A model generated the notes under the pieces. It was not told the DNA's origin, searched no databases, and saw only the letters and a list, made by a program, of their open reading frames with translations. Shown here piece after piece: positions 34,323-44,085 of a stretch of 64,000 nucleotides of DNA. Source of the DNA: Lysobacteraceae bacterium (GTDB lineage: Bacteria > Bdellovibrionota > UBA1018 > JAGTJX01); assembly GCA_023657465.1 (NCBI GenBank), contig JAGTJX010000003.1, positions 133,436 to 197,435 on the forward strand. The letters run 5' to 3'. Position numbers and translations under genes: made by a program. How positions within the stretch are numbered: the stretch's first letter is position 1; the number at the start of each line of letters is the position of its first letter.

Positions 34323-35354
34323 TTGAAGAAGATCGTGATTCATTCTGCAGGCTCCTACGACAAACTCAAAATCGAAGATACTCCATCACCTGAACCTACT
34401 TCTCTCGAAGTTAGAGTTAAAGTTGCCTATTCCGGCATTAATTATGCTGACTCTGTTATCAGAATGGGGTTTTACAGCTCCGCGAAGGAACTCGTAGGTT
34501 GGCCGATCACTCCTGGATTCGAGTATTCCGGAACGATTGATGCCTGCGGATCTGGGATCACGGATCTTAAGGTCGGCGATCAGGTGTTTGGAATCACACT
34601 TTTCGGAGGGTACACAAGTGAGATCGTGGTGCCGAGAAGACAGATTTATCCTCTCCCCTCATTCCTCACCCTAGAACAAGCAGCAGCGCTCTCAGCTGTT
34701 TCTCTATCTGCATATTTTCCATTAATAGAAATGATGAAGATTCGTCCTGGAATGAAAGTACTCATTCATTCCGCTGCGGGAGGTGTTGGCAGCGCCATGG
34801 TTCAAATTGCCAAAGCAGAAGGTGCTGAAGTAACGGGTGTGGTCGGTAGCACTCACAAAGTAGAAGCAATAAAAAGACTCGGAGTAGATCACATCATTGA
34901 TAAATCATCGGTAGATCTTTGGGCTCATGCTAAAAAAATTGCTCCGGTTGGATTCAATGTCATTGCAGATGCTAATGGTGTTGAAACCCTTAAACAAAGC
35001 TATGAACATGTAGCGCAAGCCGGAAAGCTCGTGATTTATGGTTTTCATACGATGCTCCCCCGTAGCGGAGAGCGGATGAACTATTTCAAACTTGCTTGGA
35101 ATTACTTACGCACGCCGAAGTTTAGTCCAATGACTCTCACCAATCACAATAAGAGCATCCTTTGCTTCAATCTTTCATATTTGTTCACGAAGCTAGATAT
35201 TTTCGATGAGGGAATCCGCTATGTACTTGAACTTCTAGAATCCGGGAAAATGAAACCACCTCAAGTCACCATTTTCCCCTACGAAGAGGTAGCAAAAGCT
35301 CAGGCTACTTTAGAGAGCGGCAAAACCGTAGGTAAGCTCGTACTTAAGTTCTGA
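34323..35354 (+). CDS. Zinc-less MDR oxidoreductase (quinone reductase/VAT1-like)
   Basis: 343 residues from TTG 34323, which follows AGGAG at a 6-nt gap. The medium-chain dehydrogenase fold shows a GroES-like half (YSGINYADSVIRMGFY, PGFEYSGTI) and an NADPH-binding half (HSAAGGVGSAMVQIAKAEGA). Catalytic-zinc cysteines are absent, as in quinone oxidoreductases. Substrates are probably quinones or enones. It follows the tRNA-Met gene directly and may depend on its own promoter. Confidence 0.85.
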   Translation: MKKIVIHSAGSYDKLKIEDTPSPEPTSLEVRVKVAYSGINYADSVIRMGFYSSAKELVGWPITPGFEYSGTIDACGSGITDLKVGDQVFGITLFGGYTSEIVVPRRQIYPLPSFLTLEQAAALSAVSLSAYFPLIEMMKIRPGMKVLIHSAAGGVGSAMVQIAKAEGAEVTGVVGSTHKVEAIKRLGVDHIIDKSSVDLWAHAKKIAPVGFNVIADANGVETLKQSYEHVAQAGKLVIYGFHTMLPRSGERMNYFKLAWNYLRTPKFSPMTLTNHNKSILCFNLSYLFTKLDIFDEGIRYVLELLESGKMKPPQVTIFPYEEVAKAQATLESGKTVGKLVLKF

Positions 35355-35364
35355 GGCAAGAACT

Positions 35365-36507
35365 CTATTCTTGTCCTAATTCAACAGCGAACGCCAATCC
35401 CAGCTTAGCGAAGTCGAGACCGAACTCGAAGTCCGTGTTCTTATTGATCGCATCTTGAGACGTGTGGATCTTAGGATTGTAGTCATCCGCTTCAAAAGGA
35501 AATACCGATGAATATCCGTAAGAAGTCCAGCTCGCGTGATCGCTGCATGCATATCCGCAAGAGCTTGTTGTCCAGGGCAACTTCAAATACTTGTCTGAGA
35601 GCATCTGGGTGAACTTCGTCAATTCCTTGTTGGTGTTGTCCGTGATGAAGTGAATTTTGCGTCCATTGCCAGGGAATTGAGTCATATCGAACTGGATGAC
35701 AGCGACCACGTCGTCTTTATTGAGTTTTGCATCTTCTGCAATGTCTTGTGAGCCCAGTAAGCCCTTCTCTTCGCCTGCATAGATCATGAACTTGAGAGTA
35801 CGTTTGGGCTTGAATCCACTCTCACTCAGAACTCTGAAAATCTCAAGTACAGTAGAAGTCCCTGAAGCGTTGTCATCAGCGCCTGGTGCACGAGCATGTT
35901 CAGTCTTAGTGCCACTAGAAACAGCACCTCCGCCCCAATTAATAGAGTCACCGTGACCACCAATCACTACGATCTCATCTGCTAACTCACCTTGTCCCGC
36001 AATTGTCGCAATGACAGAAGGTTGTTTGAAGTTTTTGTGATCGAAGAATTCAACTATGATATCCTTACGTTTGTTCTTGTTTTTTTGAAATTGGGATGCG
36101 ATCCATTCCATCGACTGTACACCCTCTTCCGATTGGTAGTAACGATTATGAAATGAAGAGAGCTTCTCAACAGTAGCTTGCAACTTCTCTGAGCTTAATT
36201 TTCCCAAGAGCTCATTTACATCACGCATGAACATGGGAGTTCTATCTTCGAGTAAGTAATAGGCCGAAAGATTCTTCTTCGTGCTCACTCTACGTAGACC
36301 TTTAGAATTGACGAAGTCAGTGACGTCCATGAATCCGCCGCAGTGACCTTCTTCATGGGATTTGATCGCCAGAGCGCGGATTTCTTTTTCGGTCATCCAC
36401 TTCTGAACATTACCGATTTGGATGAGGCGCTCTTCTTGTTGTGCATGAGCGATCGTAATTGCTATTGAGAATGAAAGCATGAAAATAATAGTTAAGAGTC
36501 TGATCAT
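35365..36507 (-). CDS. Secreted M28-family aminopeptidase
   Basis: 380 residues with a signal peptide (TIIFMLSFSIAITIAHAQ). The M28 zinc ligands are visible in order: His and Asp in GGHGDSINWGG, Asp in PGADDNASGTSTV, the catalytic Glu pair in YAGEEKGLLGS, a later Asp, and His in CSDHASW. The closest well-known type is the Vibrio/Aeromonas leucyl aminopeptidase. It would trim peptides outside the cytoplasm. It is convergent with the oxidoreductase and divergent from the kinase. Confidence 0.9.
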   Translation of the reverse strand: MIRLLTIIFMLSFSIAITIAHAQQEERLIQIGNVQKWMTEKEIRALAIKSHEEGHCGGFMDVTDFVNSKGLRRVSTKKNLSAYYLLEDRTPMFMRDVNELLGKLSSEKLQATVEKLSSFHNRYYQSEEGVQSMEWIASQFQKNKNKRKDIIVEFFDHKNFKQPSVIATIAGQGELADEIVVIGGHGDSINWGGGAVSSGTKTEHARAPGADDNASGTSTVLEIFRVLSESGFKPKRTLKFMIYAGEEKGLLGSQDIAEDAKLNKDDVVAVIQFDMTQFPGNGRKIHFITDNTNKELTKFTQMLSDKYLKLPWTTSSCGYACSDHASWTSYGYSSVFPFEADDYNPKIHTSQDAINKNTDFEFGLDFAKLGLAFAVELGQE

Positions 36508-36588
36508 TTAGCCCCCCTGGCCTTTTAATTTAAATAATCGTGACATGAATTTGACGGTTGTACAGAAAATAAATAGAGTGGGCACTTC

Positions 36589-37542
36589 ATGAAAGCCAAA
36601 AAGACTTCAAAAACAGTGATCGCAATCGATATCGGCGGAACCAAAATCGCCTGCGCTGTCGTTTCTCGGGGCGGAAAAATTCTCTATAAAACCAAAGAGC
36701 TCTCGAAGATCTCTCAAGGAAAAGACTCTTTTATCGACCAAATTGAGCGCTTAGTTCATGGCGCGCAAGCTCATTCTTCTGGACTGAAGGAAGTAGGAAT
36801 CGCCTGCGCTGGTCCTCTAGATTCTTATGGCGGCGTGCTGTTAGATCCCACTAATTTCAGAACGAATGGCAAGACCTGGGGACTCTTCCCGATCTTGAAG
36901 AAGCTCCATGCCCGAATGCCTAAACTCACTTTCACCCTTGAGAATGATGCAGCAGCAGCAATCTTGGCTGAGAAGTGGATCGGAGCAGCTCGTCCTTACC
37001 AAAACGCAATGATCATGACCTTAGGCACTGGCTTAGGCGCCTCTGCGATGGTGAGCGGCTCATTGGTTCGCGCATCTCATAGGATCCATCCAGACGCTGG
37101 ACTCATCCTCGTCAACTACGACGATCTGACAGCCCCTTGCGGGAGTGGTAACTATGGATCAGCAGAGAGCTATCTCTCAGGTGGAAACTTCGTGAAACGA
37201 GCGAGAACCGCGCTGGGTAACCAAGACCTCAACGTCCACGATGTCTTAAAACTTGCGCGCAAGAGCCCCATTATTAAGAAAATGCTCTCAGAGTATGCAG
37301 AGGTGTTTGCAATCACCCTGTATAACTACGCTACGATCTATGGCCCTGAGATCGTGATATTAAGTGGAAGTTTCGCAGATGCCCATGCTCTCTTCCTACC
37401 CAAGGCTAAGCAGATCTTAAAGAAGCTCTTAGTCCGTAGACATGTGGGCAAGATCAATCTCATGCCCAAAATCGTGCTGTCTCCTCTGGGGAATAATAGC
37501 TGTCTCTTAGGTGGGGCATACGTCGCTTTTTTCGACCGATAA
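36589..37542 (+). CDS. ROK-family sugar kinase with reduced zinc motif
   Basis: 317 residues. The N-terminal phosphate loop IAIDIGGTKIACAVVS and the catalytic Asp region (LENDAAAAILAEKW) mark a ROK kinase such as glucokinase. LGTGLGASAMVSG follows. The usual zinc box (GEIGH, then CxCGxxGC) is altered to PDAGLILV and PCGSGNYGS. The ligand His and most cysteines are missing, so sugar specificity or zinc use may differ. A real kinase seems likely, but the substrate is unknown. Confidence 0.85.
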   Translation: MKAKKTSKTVIAIDIGGTKIACAVVSRGGKILYKTKELSKISQGKDSFIDQIERLVHGAQAHSSGLKEVGIACAGPLDSYGGVLLDPTNFRTNGKTWGLFPILKKLHARMPKLTFTLENDAAAAILAEKWIGAARPYQNAMIMTLGTGLGASAMVSGSLVRASHRIHPDAGLILVNYDDLTAPCGSGNYGSAESYLSGGNFVKRARTALGNQDLNVHDVLKLARKSPIIKKMLSEYAEVFAITLYNYATIYGPEIVILSGSFADAHALFLPKAKQILKKLLVRRHVGKINLMPKIVLSPLGNNSCLLGGAYVAFFDR

Positions 37543-37595
37543 TTATTTTTAGGGCCTGTTGACGCTGAGCGAATGTTTCGTTAGAACTGTGTTAC

Positions 37596-38810
37596 ATGAA
37601 GGTGTTTTTAGGACTAATTTTTGCTCTTTCTTTCACCCTCACACCTGCGCGCGCAGACTCATCGATCGACACTTACTCTAAGCTCTTCCCTCTCTTCATG
37701 GAATACTGTGCAGCCACTCAAATTAAGCCTCTCTTCGGTGAAGAGGGTGGATTCGGCGGACATGCAGTTATTTATGTTCATGGACTCTGCAAAAACGAAA
37801 ATATCGATTACCCAAGAGTTGAAGCATGTTCACGTATCCCACTTCAGAAGCACGTACATTCAGGAGTGGGCATCAGCGTTGATAAGTATTTCAAGAACGT
37901 AAACTGGGTTGCGGTACCTGGATATGACTTCTTCATTTCAGGGGGTTTGAATGCTACCGAAAAACTCACAGACAAAAGTTTAGAAAGGCTCATCGCTGAG
38001 ACAGTTGAGCTTGGAATTTTCAAAGGTGTGATCTACGACGAGAAGCAACTCGGACGCGAACTTCTCGAAGGCGACAAGAAACACGGATCACACTTCTATG
38101 AGGAAGGCATTGCGAACTCTGCAGTGGGAACGAACATGGCTCTGCAATGGGGACGCAACGTCGAGTGCATTCGACTACCGATCACAGAACCTCAGCTCTA
38201 CGCTGTGAGAGATTATCTCAATCGTTTGAATGAAAAGTATTATCAGAATCCACAGAAGCCTTACAACTGGAGTGCCTATTCCAATAACTGCACTCACACT
38301 TCATCCAACGCATTCTCAGCAATCGGCGCCAAAGAATACATCGAACCTGAAACTAATATCGCTTGGCAAGCACTGAACTTGGGCAATCCTGCCAACCCAC
38401 TTCTGACTCTTCAATACCTGTCACAGTACCAGATCTTAGGAGAAACGGCGATCGCTCCGGGGGGTGACTACGAGAAGACATTCAATGAATATCAGTGGCT
38501 TCCTGCTCAAGCAGGTGCACTCACTATTCAACATCCAGTATTTAAAAATAATACTCTTTTTAAGACAAATCTGAGTGCATCACTCCTACCGCCAAAACCA
38601 CTTTATCATTCTTACAAAATTTGGAATTTCCATAAAAACGGCGCACAATCAGTTGCGCATACGGATTTGGAAGCAAACTTGAATCTCTGGCTCTCTCGCT
38701 ACCGCGAAGCGGTGAAGACGGAGAGCTCGCTTAAGAAGCATTACATGAATTCAATTAAGTCAGTAAAATCTAAGTTAATTAAATTAAAAGAAGCTACTTT
38801 GAAAAAATAA
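37596..38810 (+). CDS. Exported DUF4105/permuted papain-like protein
   Basis: 404 residues with a signal peptide (MKVFLGLIFALSFTLTPARA). A His in a predicted strand (FGGHAVIYVHG, H56) and a Cys in a helix start (YSNNCTHTSSNAF, C232), with a Tyr/Trp-rich stretch before it, match the His-then-Cys order of DUF4105-type permuted NlpC/P60 folds. Such enzymes cut peptide, amide or ester bonds. This is a motif-level inference. Its end overlaps the convergent motB by 17 bp. Confidence 0.65.
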   Translation: MKVFLGLIFALSFTLTPARADSSIDTYSKLFPLFMEYCAATQIKPLFGEEGGFGGHAVIYVHGLCKNENIDYPRVEACSRIPLQKHVHSGVGISVDKYFKNVNWVAVPGYDFFISGGLNATEKLTDKSLERLIAETVELGIFKGVIYDEKQLGRELLEGDKKHGSHFYEEGIANSAVGTNMALQWGRNVECIRLPITEPQLYAVRDYLNRLNEKYYQNPQKPYNWSAYSNNCTHTSSNAFSAIGAKEYIEPETNIAWQALNLGNPANPLLTLQYLSQYQILGETAIAPGGDYEKTFNEYQWLPAQAGALTIQHPVFKNNTLFKTNLSASLLPPKPLYHSYKIWNFHKNGAQSVAHTDLEANLNLWLSRYREAVKTESSLKKHYMNSIKSVKSKLIKLKEATLKK

Positions 38811-39516
38811 CTTCAATCGTGCGCTCTTGATCAGAGGCGCCTGCGACTGGAGTTTTCATCACTGTCGTCGAGATGCGTTCTTCATCGACATATTTCTGAT
38901 CAGACAAATAACGAGAGAATGAAACCAGACGAGAGAGCGAGAGCTCGTAAGGAACTCCATCACTCTTACGTTCAAGCTTCACATTACCGTTATGACCTTT
39001 GAAAAGTAGTGCCAGTTGATCGATCTGTGACTTCCCTGCCGGAGTGAGATCATCAGATCCAGGAGCGAAGAGCACTTTCTCTTTCATCGAAAACTTCATG
39101 TACTCAATCGACATCGGAAACTTAGGATGCTCACGTACTGCGTCCTCTAAGATCACCGAAGGAACGTTCTTCGAAGAGGTTTCAGGATTCACAGCCTTGG
39201 ATGGTTTAGGAATGAGATCCTCTGGTATGAGACCTTCACTTCCGTTGAGAACACTCTCACCTGCTCCGGTTTTGTCACCCAGTGGTGCAGACTTATCGTT
39301 GAGATCCATTCTCCATGATGAAGTAGGACTATTGAAATAAGTAGCGATAGAGGCTTTGATTTCTTCATCCGAACCCATGAGCCACATGACCAAGAAGAAG
39401 CACATCATCGCAGTCATGAAGTCGGCAAACGCCACCTTCCAAGCGCCACCGTGTGCACCACCGTGTCCACCTTGGACTTTCTTGATGACGATGGTAGTGC
39501 CTTTTTTTTCTGCCAT
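38794..39516 (-). CDS. motB: Flagellar stator protein MotB
   Basis: 240 residues. One N-terminal transmembrane helix holds the proton-carrying Asp (AFADFMTAMMCFFLVMWLM). A Ser/Pro-rich linker and an OmpA/MotB C-terminal domain (LTPAGKSQIDQLALLF) follow. The usual peptidoglycan-binding signature is weak here. It lies 2 bp behind motA, and together they form the stator of the flagellar motor. Confidence 0.93.
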   Translation of the reverse strand: MAEKKGTTIVIKKVQGGHGGAHGGAWKVAFADFMTAMMCFFLVMWLMGSDEEIKASIATYFNSPTSSWRMDLNDKSAPLGDKTGAGESVLNGSEGLIPEDLIPKPSKAVNPETSSKNVPSVILEDAVREHPKFPMSIEYMKFSMKEKVLFAPGSDDLTPAGKSQIDQLALLFKGHNGNVKLERKSDGVPYELSLSRLVSFSRYLSDQKYVDEERISTTVMKTPVAGASDQERTIEVIFSK

Positions 39517-39518
39517 GA

Positions 39519-40388
39519 TTATGCTGCAGCTTTCCCTGCGCTAGAGGTAGCTGTATCGATCTCCTGGAATGACGGACGACATGAGGGAGGAATCGTTCGA
39601 CGAGCGAACTCTACGCAAACTTTTGGAGAGCAATCCTTAGCAAACGCAAGGATCGCGACTTTAATGACTTCTACATACTTACCGTGTTGAATATTGAGTG
39701 CATCCATCTTAGTAGCCAAGGGTCCTAAGAATCCGTATGAAAGTAGAATACCCAAGAACGTACCCACAAGAGCGCTACCAACTGAGTTACCGATGACTTC
39801 CTTACCTTGAGAGAGTTTACCCATGGTAATGACAACTCCGAGAACGGCGGCCACGATACCTAAACCCGGCATCGCATCACTGACTTTGTTCATCTGAGCA
39901 GGAGCTGCTGCCTCTGCTTCATGAGCTGCCTTGATATCTTGATCCATGAGGGCCTCAAGGTCGTAAGGGTTCATAGGTGAACTGATTTGAACTTTGAATG
40001 TATCTGCAATGAATGCAATCGCGTGATGGTTCGCAAGAACACCTGGATAACGTTTGAAAATTTCGCTGTTCTCTGGAGCTTCAACGTGAGGTTCAAGAGC
40101 AAGCGGATTCGACTTAGCAAGCTTGCAGAGCTCATAGAGACAGAGAAGAACCTCGATATACTCTTCTTTCTTCGGGTCATGAGCTTTAAAAACGCCTCCC
40201 AGCTGAGACATCATTTCTTTAATGAGTGGCATCGGTGCTGAAATGAGAAGAGAACCTAATGCAGAACCTGCAATGATCATGAGCTCGATCGGCATCGGAT
40301 GTAAGAGAGCATGAAGAATCCCACCCTCGAGCAAGAAGCCGAGTACAACGCAAGCTATAACTACTATTGCACCAACAATGACGAGCAT
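39519..40388 (-). CDS. motA: Flagellar stator protein MotA
   Basis: 289 residues with four transmembrane helices (two near 1-55, two near 165-225) and a large charged cytoplasmic loop between the second and third. GLGIVAAVLGVVITMG and VGSALVGTFLGILLSYG are typical of MotA helices 3 and 4. It pairs with motB to couple ion flow to rotation. Its start is 149 bp from the lolC-like gene, and that gap probably holds its promoter. Confidence 0.95.
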   Translation of the reverse strand: MLVIVGAIVVIACVVLGFLLEGGILHALLHPMPIELMIIAGSALGSLLISAPMPLIKEMMSQLGGVFKAHDPKKEEYIEVLLCLYELCKLAKSNPLALEPHVEAPENSEIFKRYPGVLANHHAIAFIADTFKVQISSPMNPYDLEALMDQDIKAAHEAEAAAPAQMNKVSDAMPGLGIVAAVLGVVITMGKLSQGKEVIGNSVGSALVGTFLGILLSYGFLGPLATKMDALNIQHGKYVEVIKVAILAFAKDCSPKVCVEFARRTIPPSCRPSFQEIDTATSSAGKAAA

Positions 40389-40537
40389 AGGTTAAACGTC
40401 CCTTCAGTAATTCCTAAAGAGCTTATCGTCAAAAATCGGTGGAAACTTGAGACGAAAGTCTAGTCGGGTATATGTGGTTGAGGCAGGTGGAAATGTTAAA
40501 CGTGTCTGAGCTGACACTCATTTCGGATCTATAAATT

Positions 40538-41812
40538 TTAGTTTCTAATCCCAGTCAGTGGATCCAACCTCGCAACTCTCAGTGCAGGAATGATACTTGC
40601 ACTCATTACGATGATGAGAGCAGTGACGAAGATTCCTGCAAAGTATGACGGCAGGATGATCACAGGAAGACTCCTATCATAATAGATATCAGGTAGTGTG
40701 ATGAACTGGTAGCGTTTGAGAAGCTGGCATACAGTGAACGAGGTCACAGTGCCTAAGAGCGTACCCAATCCACCAATCGTGAGTCCCTCCACTAAGAAGA
40801 TCCCCCCAATGTGTGGAGTGGTTGCTCCCATTGTTTTCAGAATTGCTATCTCTCTTCGCTTCTCCTGAACCATCAGCGTGAGAGTCGTCACGATGTTGAA
40901 GCTTGCGACCAAGATGATGAAGGAAAGTGCGATGAACATCAGGATGCGCTCAAGCTTCAGAGAGAAGAAGAGAGCTGCATTGAGATCCTTCCAGTCTTGG
41001 ACTTTCAGATCTGGGAGCTGTTTCTCAAGTTCTACTTTAAGTATTGATGCTTCTTCGAGATCGTCTACTCTACCTTCCCAATGAGTGATCCCAGTAGAAT
41101 GACGGAGGAAACTCCTCACTGCACCGAAGTCCATGAACACCGTGTGGAGCTCTTGCTCGGGCATGCCTGAAGAATAGATACCCGCCACAACGAAACGCTT
41201 AAGCCTAGGCACAAGACTCATCGGTCCTTCGGTTTCAGTAGGTGAAACAAGAGTGACAAAATCTCCAGGAATCAGTCCCATCTCATAGGCCATTTCCTTA
41301 CCTACGAATACTCTCGATGGAGGATACGATTCACTGCCTTCACGTTGCGAGAGAAGTGCAGGATCAGCCTTCTCAATCATCTGAGTCTTAAGTAGGTCCA
41401 TTCGCTCTGGAGGGATTCCCTTAGCGATCACTCCTGTGACTCGTCTTCCTGATTTCAGAATCGCTTCAGTCTGCAGAATGGGAAAAAGTTCCAGGGATGG
41501 GAAACGAGAAGTATCGATCTTACGCTCAGGAATCATTCCCTGCTCGAATCCTCGCGTAGTGGGTTTTGGTGTGATGAGAATATGAAGCTCAGTGTTCATG
41601 AGGCGCTTCTTTAGCTCCCCTTCGAATCCTTCCATAACAGAGAGCACGACACCCATAGCAGTCACCCCTATGAGCACACCCAGTACTGATATCCATGTGA
41701 TGAAGCTTAAGTATTGAGTGCTCTTCTTGGACGAGAGATACCTAAACGCAACTCCTCTCACCCAGCTTAAGCGGGTAGAAGTGATGACAGATTTAAGAAT
41801 AGAAACGTTCAT
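40538..41812 (-). CDS. LolC/LolE-type lipoprotein-release permease
   Basis: 424 residues from ATG 41812 (GTG 41824 also fits). One N-terminal helix (ITWISVLGVLIGVTAMGVVL), a periplasmic domain, and three C-terminal helices (FIALSFIILVASFNIVTTL onward) give the FtsX/MacB_PCD topology of LolC/LolE. The complex extracts lipoproteins from the inner membrane. No LolD ATPase is next to it. The start lies inside the end of the beta-oxidation gene. Confidence 0.85.
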   Translation of the reverse strand: MNVSILKSVITSTRLSWVRGVAFRYLSSKKSTQYLSFITWISVLGVLIGVTAMGVVLSVMEGFEGELKKRLMNTELHILITPKPTTRGFEQGMIPERKIDTSRFPSLELFPILQTEAILKSGRRVTGVIAKGIPPERMDLLKTQMIEKADPALLSQREGSESYPPSRVFVGKEMAYEMGLIPGDFVTLVSPTETEGPMSLVPRLKRFVVAGIYSSGMPEQELHTVFMDFGAVRSFLRHSTGITHWEGRVDDLEEASILKVELEKQLPDLKVQDWKDLNAALFFSLKLERILMFIALSFIILVASFNIVTTLTLMVQEKRREIAILKTMGATTPHIGGIFLVEGLTIGGLGTLLGTVTSFTVCQLLKRYQFITLPDIYYDRSLPVIILPSYFAGIFVTALIIVMSASIIPALRVARLDPLTGIRN

Positions 41813-44012
41813 TGTTCTTCGCACGTTTTACGAGACTTTCACACGGTGTGAATCTCGCTTTATTGACTGAGGATGCATATTTCTCAAGTGCAGCTACAAT
41901 CTTCGCTGCACCCACCGTGTCTGCGTACCTCATGAGTCCACCTCGGAAAGGAGGGAAGCCAGTACCCATGATCATTCCTAGATCAATATCATCTGGAGTG
42001 TAGACGATCTTCTCGTCTAAGCATCTCGTCGCTTCATTGATCATTGGATAAACGCATCGCTCGACAATCATCTCAGGTTTCATGGAGCCTGACTTTGGCT
42101 TGATTCCTAGGATGGTGAGTGTCTCAGGATCTGAGAATTTTTTCAGCTTGTCTGCTTCGCCTTCGTAGCGATAGAGACCTTTTTTAGATTTCTTACCGAG
42201 CCTGCCCTTCTCTACGAGCTTCTCGTTCTTTCCTGGTATTGCAAGTCTATCACCAAAAGCATCGTTGAGAATATGAGAAACTTTTTCACCTACATCGACA
42301 CCGACCTCATCGATGAGTTCAATCGGTCCCATCGGCATTCCAAATTTTTCCATAGCAGCGTCGATCTCTTCCATCGGTACGCATTCATTCATGAGGTGAA
42401 TCGCTTCGTTGAGGTAACAAGCAAGAAGTCTGTTCACCAAGAATCCTGGAGCATCTTTCACAACGATTGGCATTTTTCCTAATTGTTTTGAGAGCGCGAA
42501 CACTGTTGCAACTGCTCGGTCGTCCGTCTGATCGCCACGGATGACTTCAATCAGAGGCATCTTAGCTACTGGGTTGAAGAAGTGCATGCCTACGAAACGC
42601 TCTGGATGCTTAAGAGCCGTACCTATCTTCGTGATCGATAGAGAAGAAGTGTTGGAAGCAATCACAGTATGATCTCTCACATTACCTTCAAGCTCTGCGA
42701 TGACCTTCTTCTTGATATCGATATTCTCGACGATCGCTTCAACAACCACTTCTGTAGATTGGAATCCCTTGTAATCCACTGTTGGAACAATGTGAGAGAG
42801 CTTCTGCCCCCACTCACGCTCCGAAATCCTGCGACGTTTGAATTGTTTTTTGAAAATTTTATTAGCGCTCTCAACTCCGAGAGTGAGCGCTTGATTATTG
42901 AGATCCTTCATCCGAATATCAATGTCCTTCTCAGCGAAGAGTTGCGCGATCCCCCCACCCATCACTCCTGCACCAAGCACTGCAGCTGAGGTGACTGGCT
43001 TCACCTCTTCTTTTTTGTTTCCTGGAAGACCAGTTGCTTTCTTAATTCCCTCTGTGATGAAGAAAAGGCTCACTAAACTATTTGAGATCGATGTCGTCGA
43101 CATTCTGCCGAATCCTTCAGCCTCGCGCTTCATCGCACGCGTACGCCATGCTCCACGGATTCCTGCTCTGTAGCCTGTGCCTGTTTCTCGGATGATTTTG
43201 ATGACTTCTAGTGGTGCTGGGTACTGCCCCTTAGATGCTTTCATCACACTCTTGCGAGCTTGTGAGAAAATCACCGCTCGTCCTATCGGAGTTTTCTCAA
43301 GTAAAGTTCCTATAAATCCACCTGCTCCACCCAGAGCAGGTTTCTTGGCTATTCGCGCGCCTGATTTAAGGAGTTTCAAATTCGCTTTTACCCAATTACA
43401 TACTGAGGTTTCAAAATTCTCCTTGGGCAGAACTGCATCTGCGAGTCCCGTCTTGTACGCACGCTCTCCACTAAGTGACTTACCTGCTAAGATGAGATCA
43501 AACGCTTGAGCGATACCGATCTTCTGAGGCATACGCACGCATCCGCCCATTCCTGGAACGAATCCCAAGAGTACTTCAGGAAGTCCGATCTTAGCTCCAG
43601 GATTATTCGACATTACGATCGAGGTGGAGGCGAGTGAGAGTTCACATCCGCCACCTAAGCATGTGCCATTGATTCCCATGACGGTAGGAAACGGAAGGTC
43701 TTCCCATCGGTTGAGAATTGCTTGTCCCTGCTCTGCTAGCATCTGCGCTTCTGCTGGAGTCTTAGCGGTTTTGATGAGTTCGATGTCTGCACCAGCGATG
43801 AAGTTGCCTGGCTTACCTGAGAGGAATACGAGAGCGTCGATCTTGCCTCCGCGTCCCATCTCTTCTAACTTCGTGACGAGTTCTTTCATCTCTTCCATTA
43901 CTGGCCTACTGAACTTGTTCACCTTCTCGCCTTGAAGGTCGAAAGTAAGTGTGTAGAGATTCATTCCATAAGTGTTGGAGCGATTTTCGAGAGTGAATGT
44001 GGATGCTGTCAT
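41793..44012 (-). CDS. fadJ: FadJ/FadB-type enoyl-CoA hydratase/3-hydroxyacyl-CoA dehydrogenase
   Basis: 739 residues. The N-terminal crotonase domain has KPGNFIAGADIELI and GTCLGGGCELSLA. The NAD-binding domain starts AAVLGAGVMGGGIAQLFA (about 333-350), and two C-terminal helical domains follow. It carries out two steps of fatty-acid beta-oxidation. There is no thiolase partner in the window. Assignment as FadJ or FadB is not separable by eye; I use fadJ for the trifunctional alpha subunit type. Confidence 0.9.
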   Translation of the reverse strand: MTASTFTLENRSNTYGMNLYTLTFDLQGEKVNKFSRPVMEEMKELVTKLEEMGRGGKIDALVFLSGKPGNFIAGADIELIKTAKTPAEAQMLAEQGQAILNRWEDLPFPTVMGINGTCLGGGCELSLASTSIVMSNNPGAKIGLPEVLLGFVPGMGGCVRMPQKIGIAQAFDLILAGKSLSGERAYKTGLADAVLPKENFETSVCNWVKANLKLLKSGARIAKKPALGGAGGFIGTLLEKTPIGRAVIFSQARKSVMKASKGQYPAPLEVIKIIRETGTGYRAGIRGAWRTRAMKREAEGFGRMSTTSISNSLVSLFFITEGIKKATGLPGNKKEEVKPVTSAAVLGAGVMGGGIAQLFAEKDIDIRMKDLNNQALTLGVESANKIFKKQFKRRRISEREWGQKLSHIVPTVDYKGFQSTEVVVEAIVENIDIKKKVIAELEGNVRDHTVIASNTSSLSITKIGTALKHPERFVGMHFFNPVAKMPLIEVIRGDQTDDRAVATVFALSKQLGKMPIVVKDAPGFLVNRLLACYLNEAIHLMNECVPMEEIDAAMEKFGMPMGPIELIDEVGVDVGEKVSHILNDAFGDRLAIPGKNEKLVEKGRLGKKSKKGLYRYEGEADKLKKFSDPETLTILGIKPKSGSMKPEMIVERCVYPMINEATRCLDEKIVYTPDDIDLGMIMGTGFPPFRGGLMRYADTVGAAKIVAALEKYASSVNKARFTPCESLVKRAKNNERFYS

Positions 44013-44085
44013 AGTGAAAGAAGTTTACCCTAGGTTTGCCAAAAACGCGTCGCACAAAACATTCTAAACATATCTGAGCGCCTCT

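Noticed and set aside
40389-40537. Flagellar sigma-28 promoter ahead of motA
   Set aside because: No convincing TAAA and GCCGATAA boxes at the right spacing; a TTGACG box near the start would leave almost no leader.
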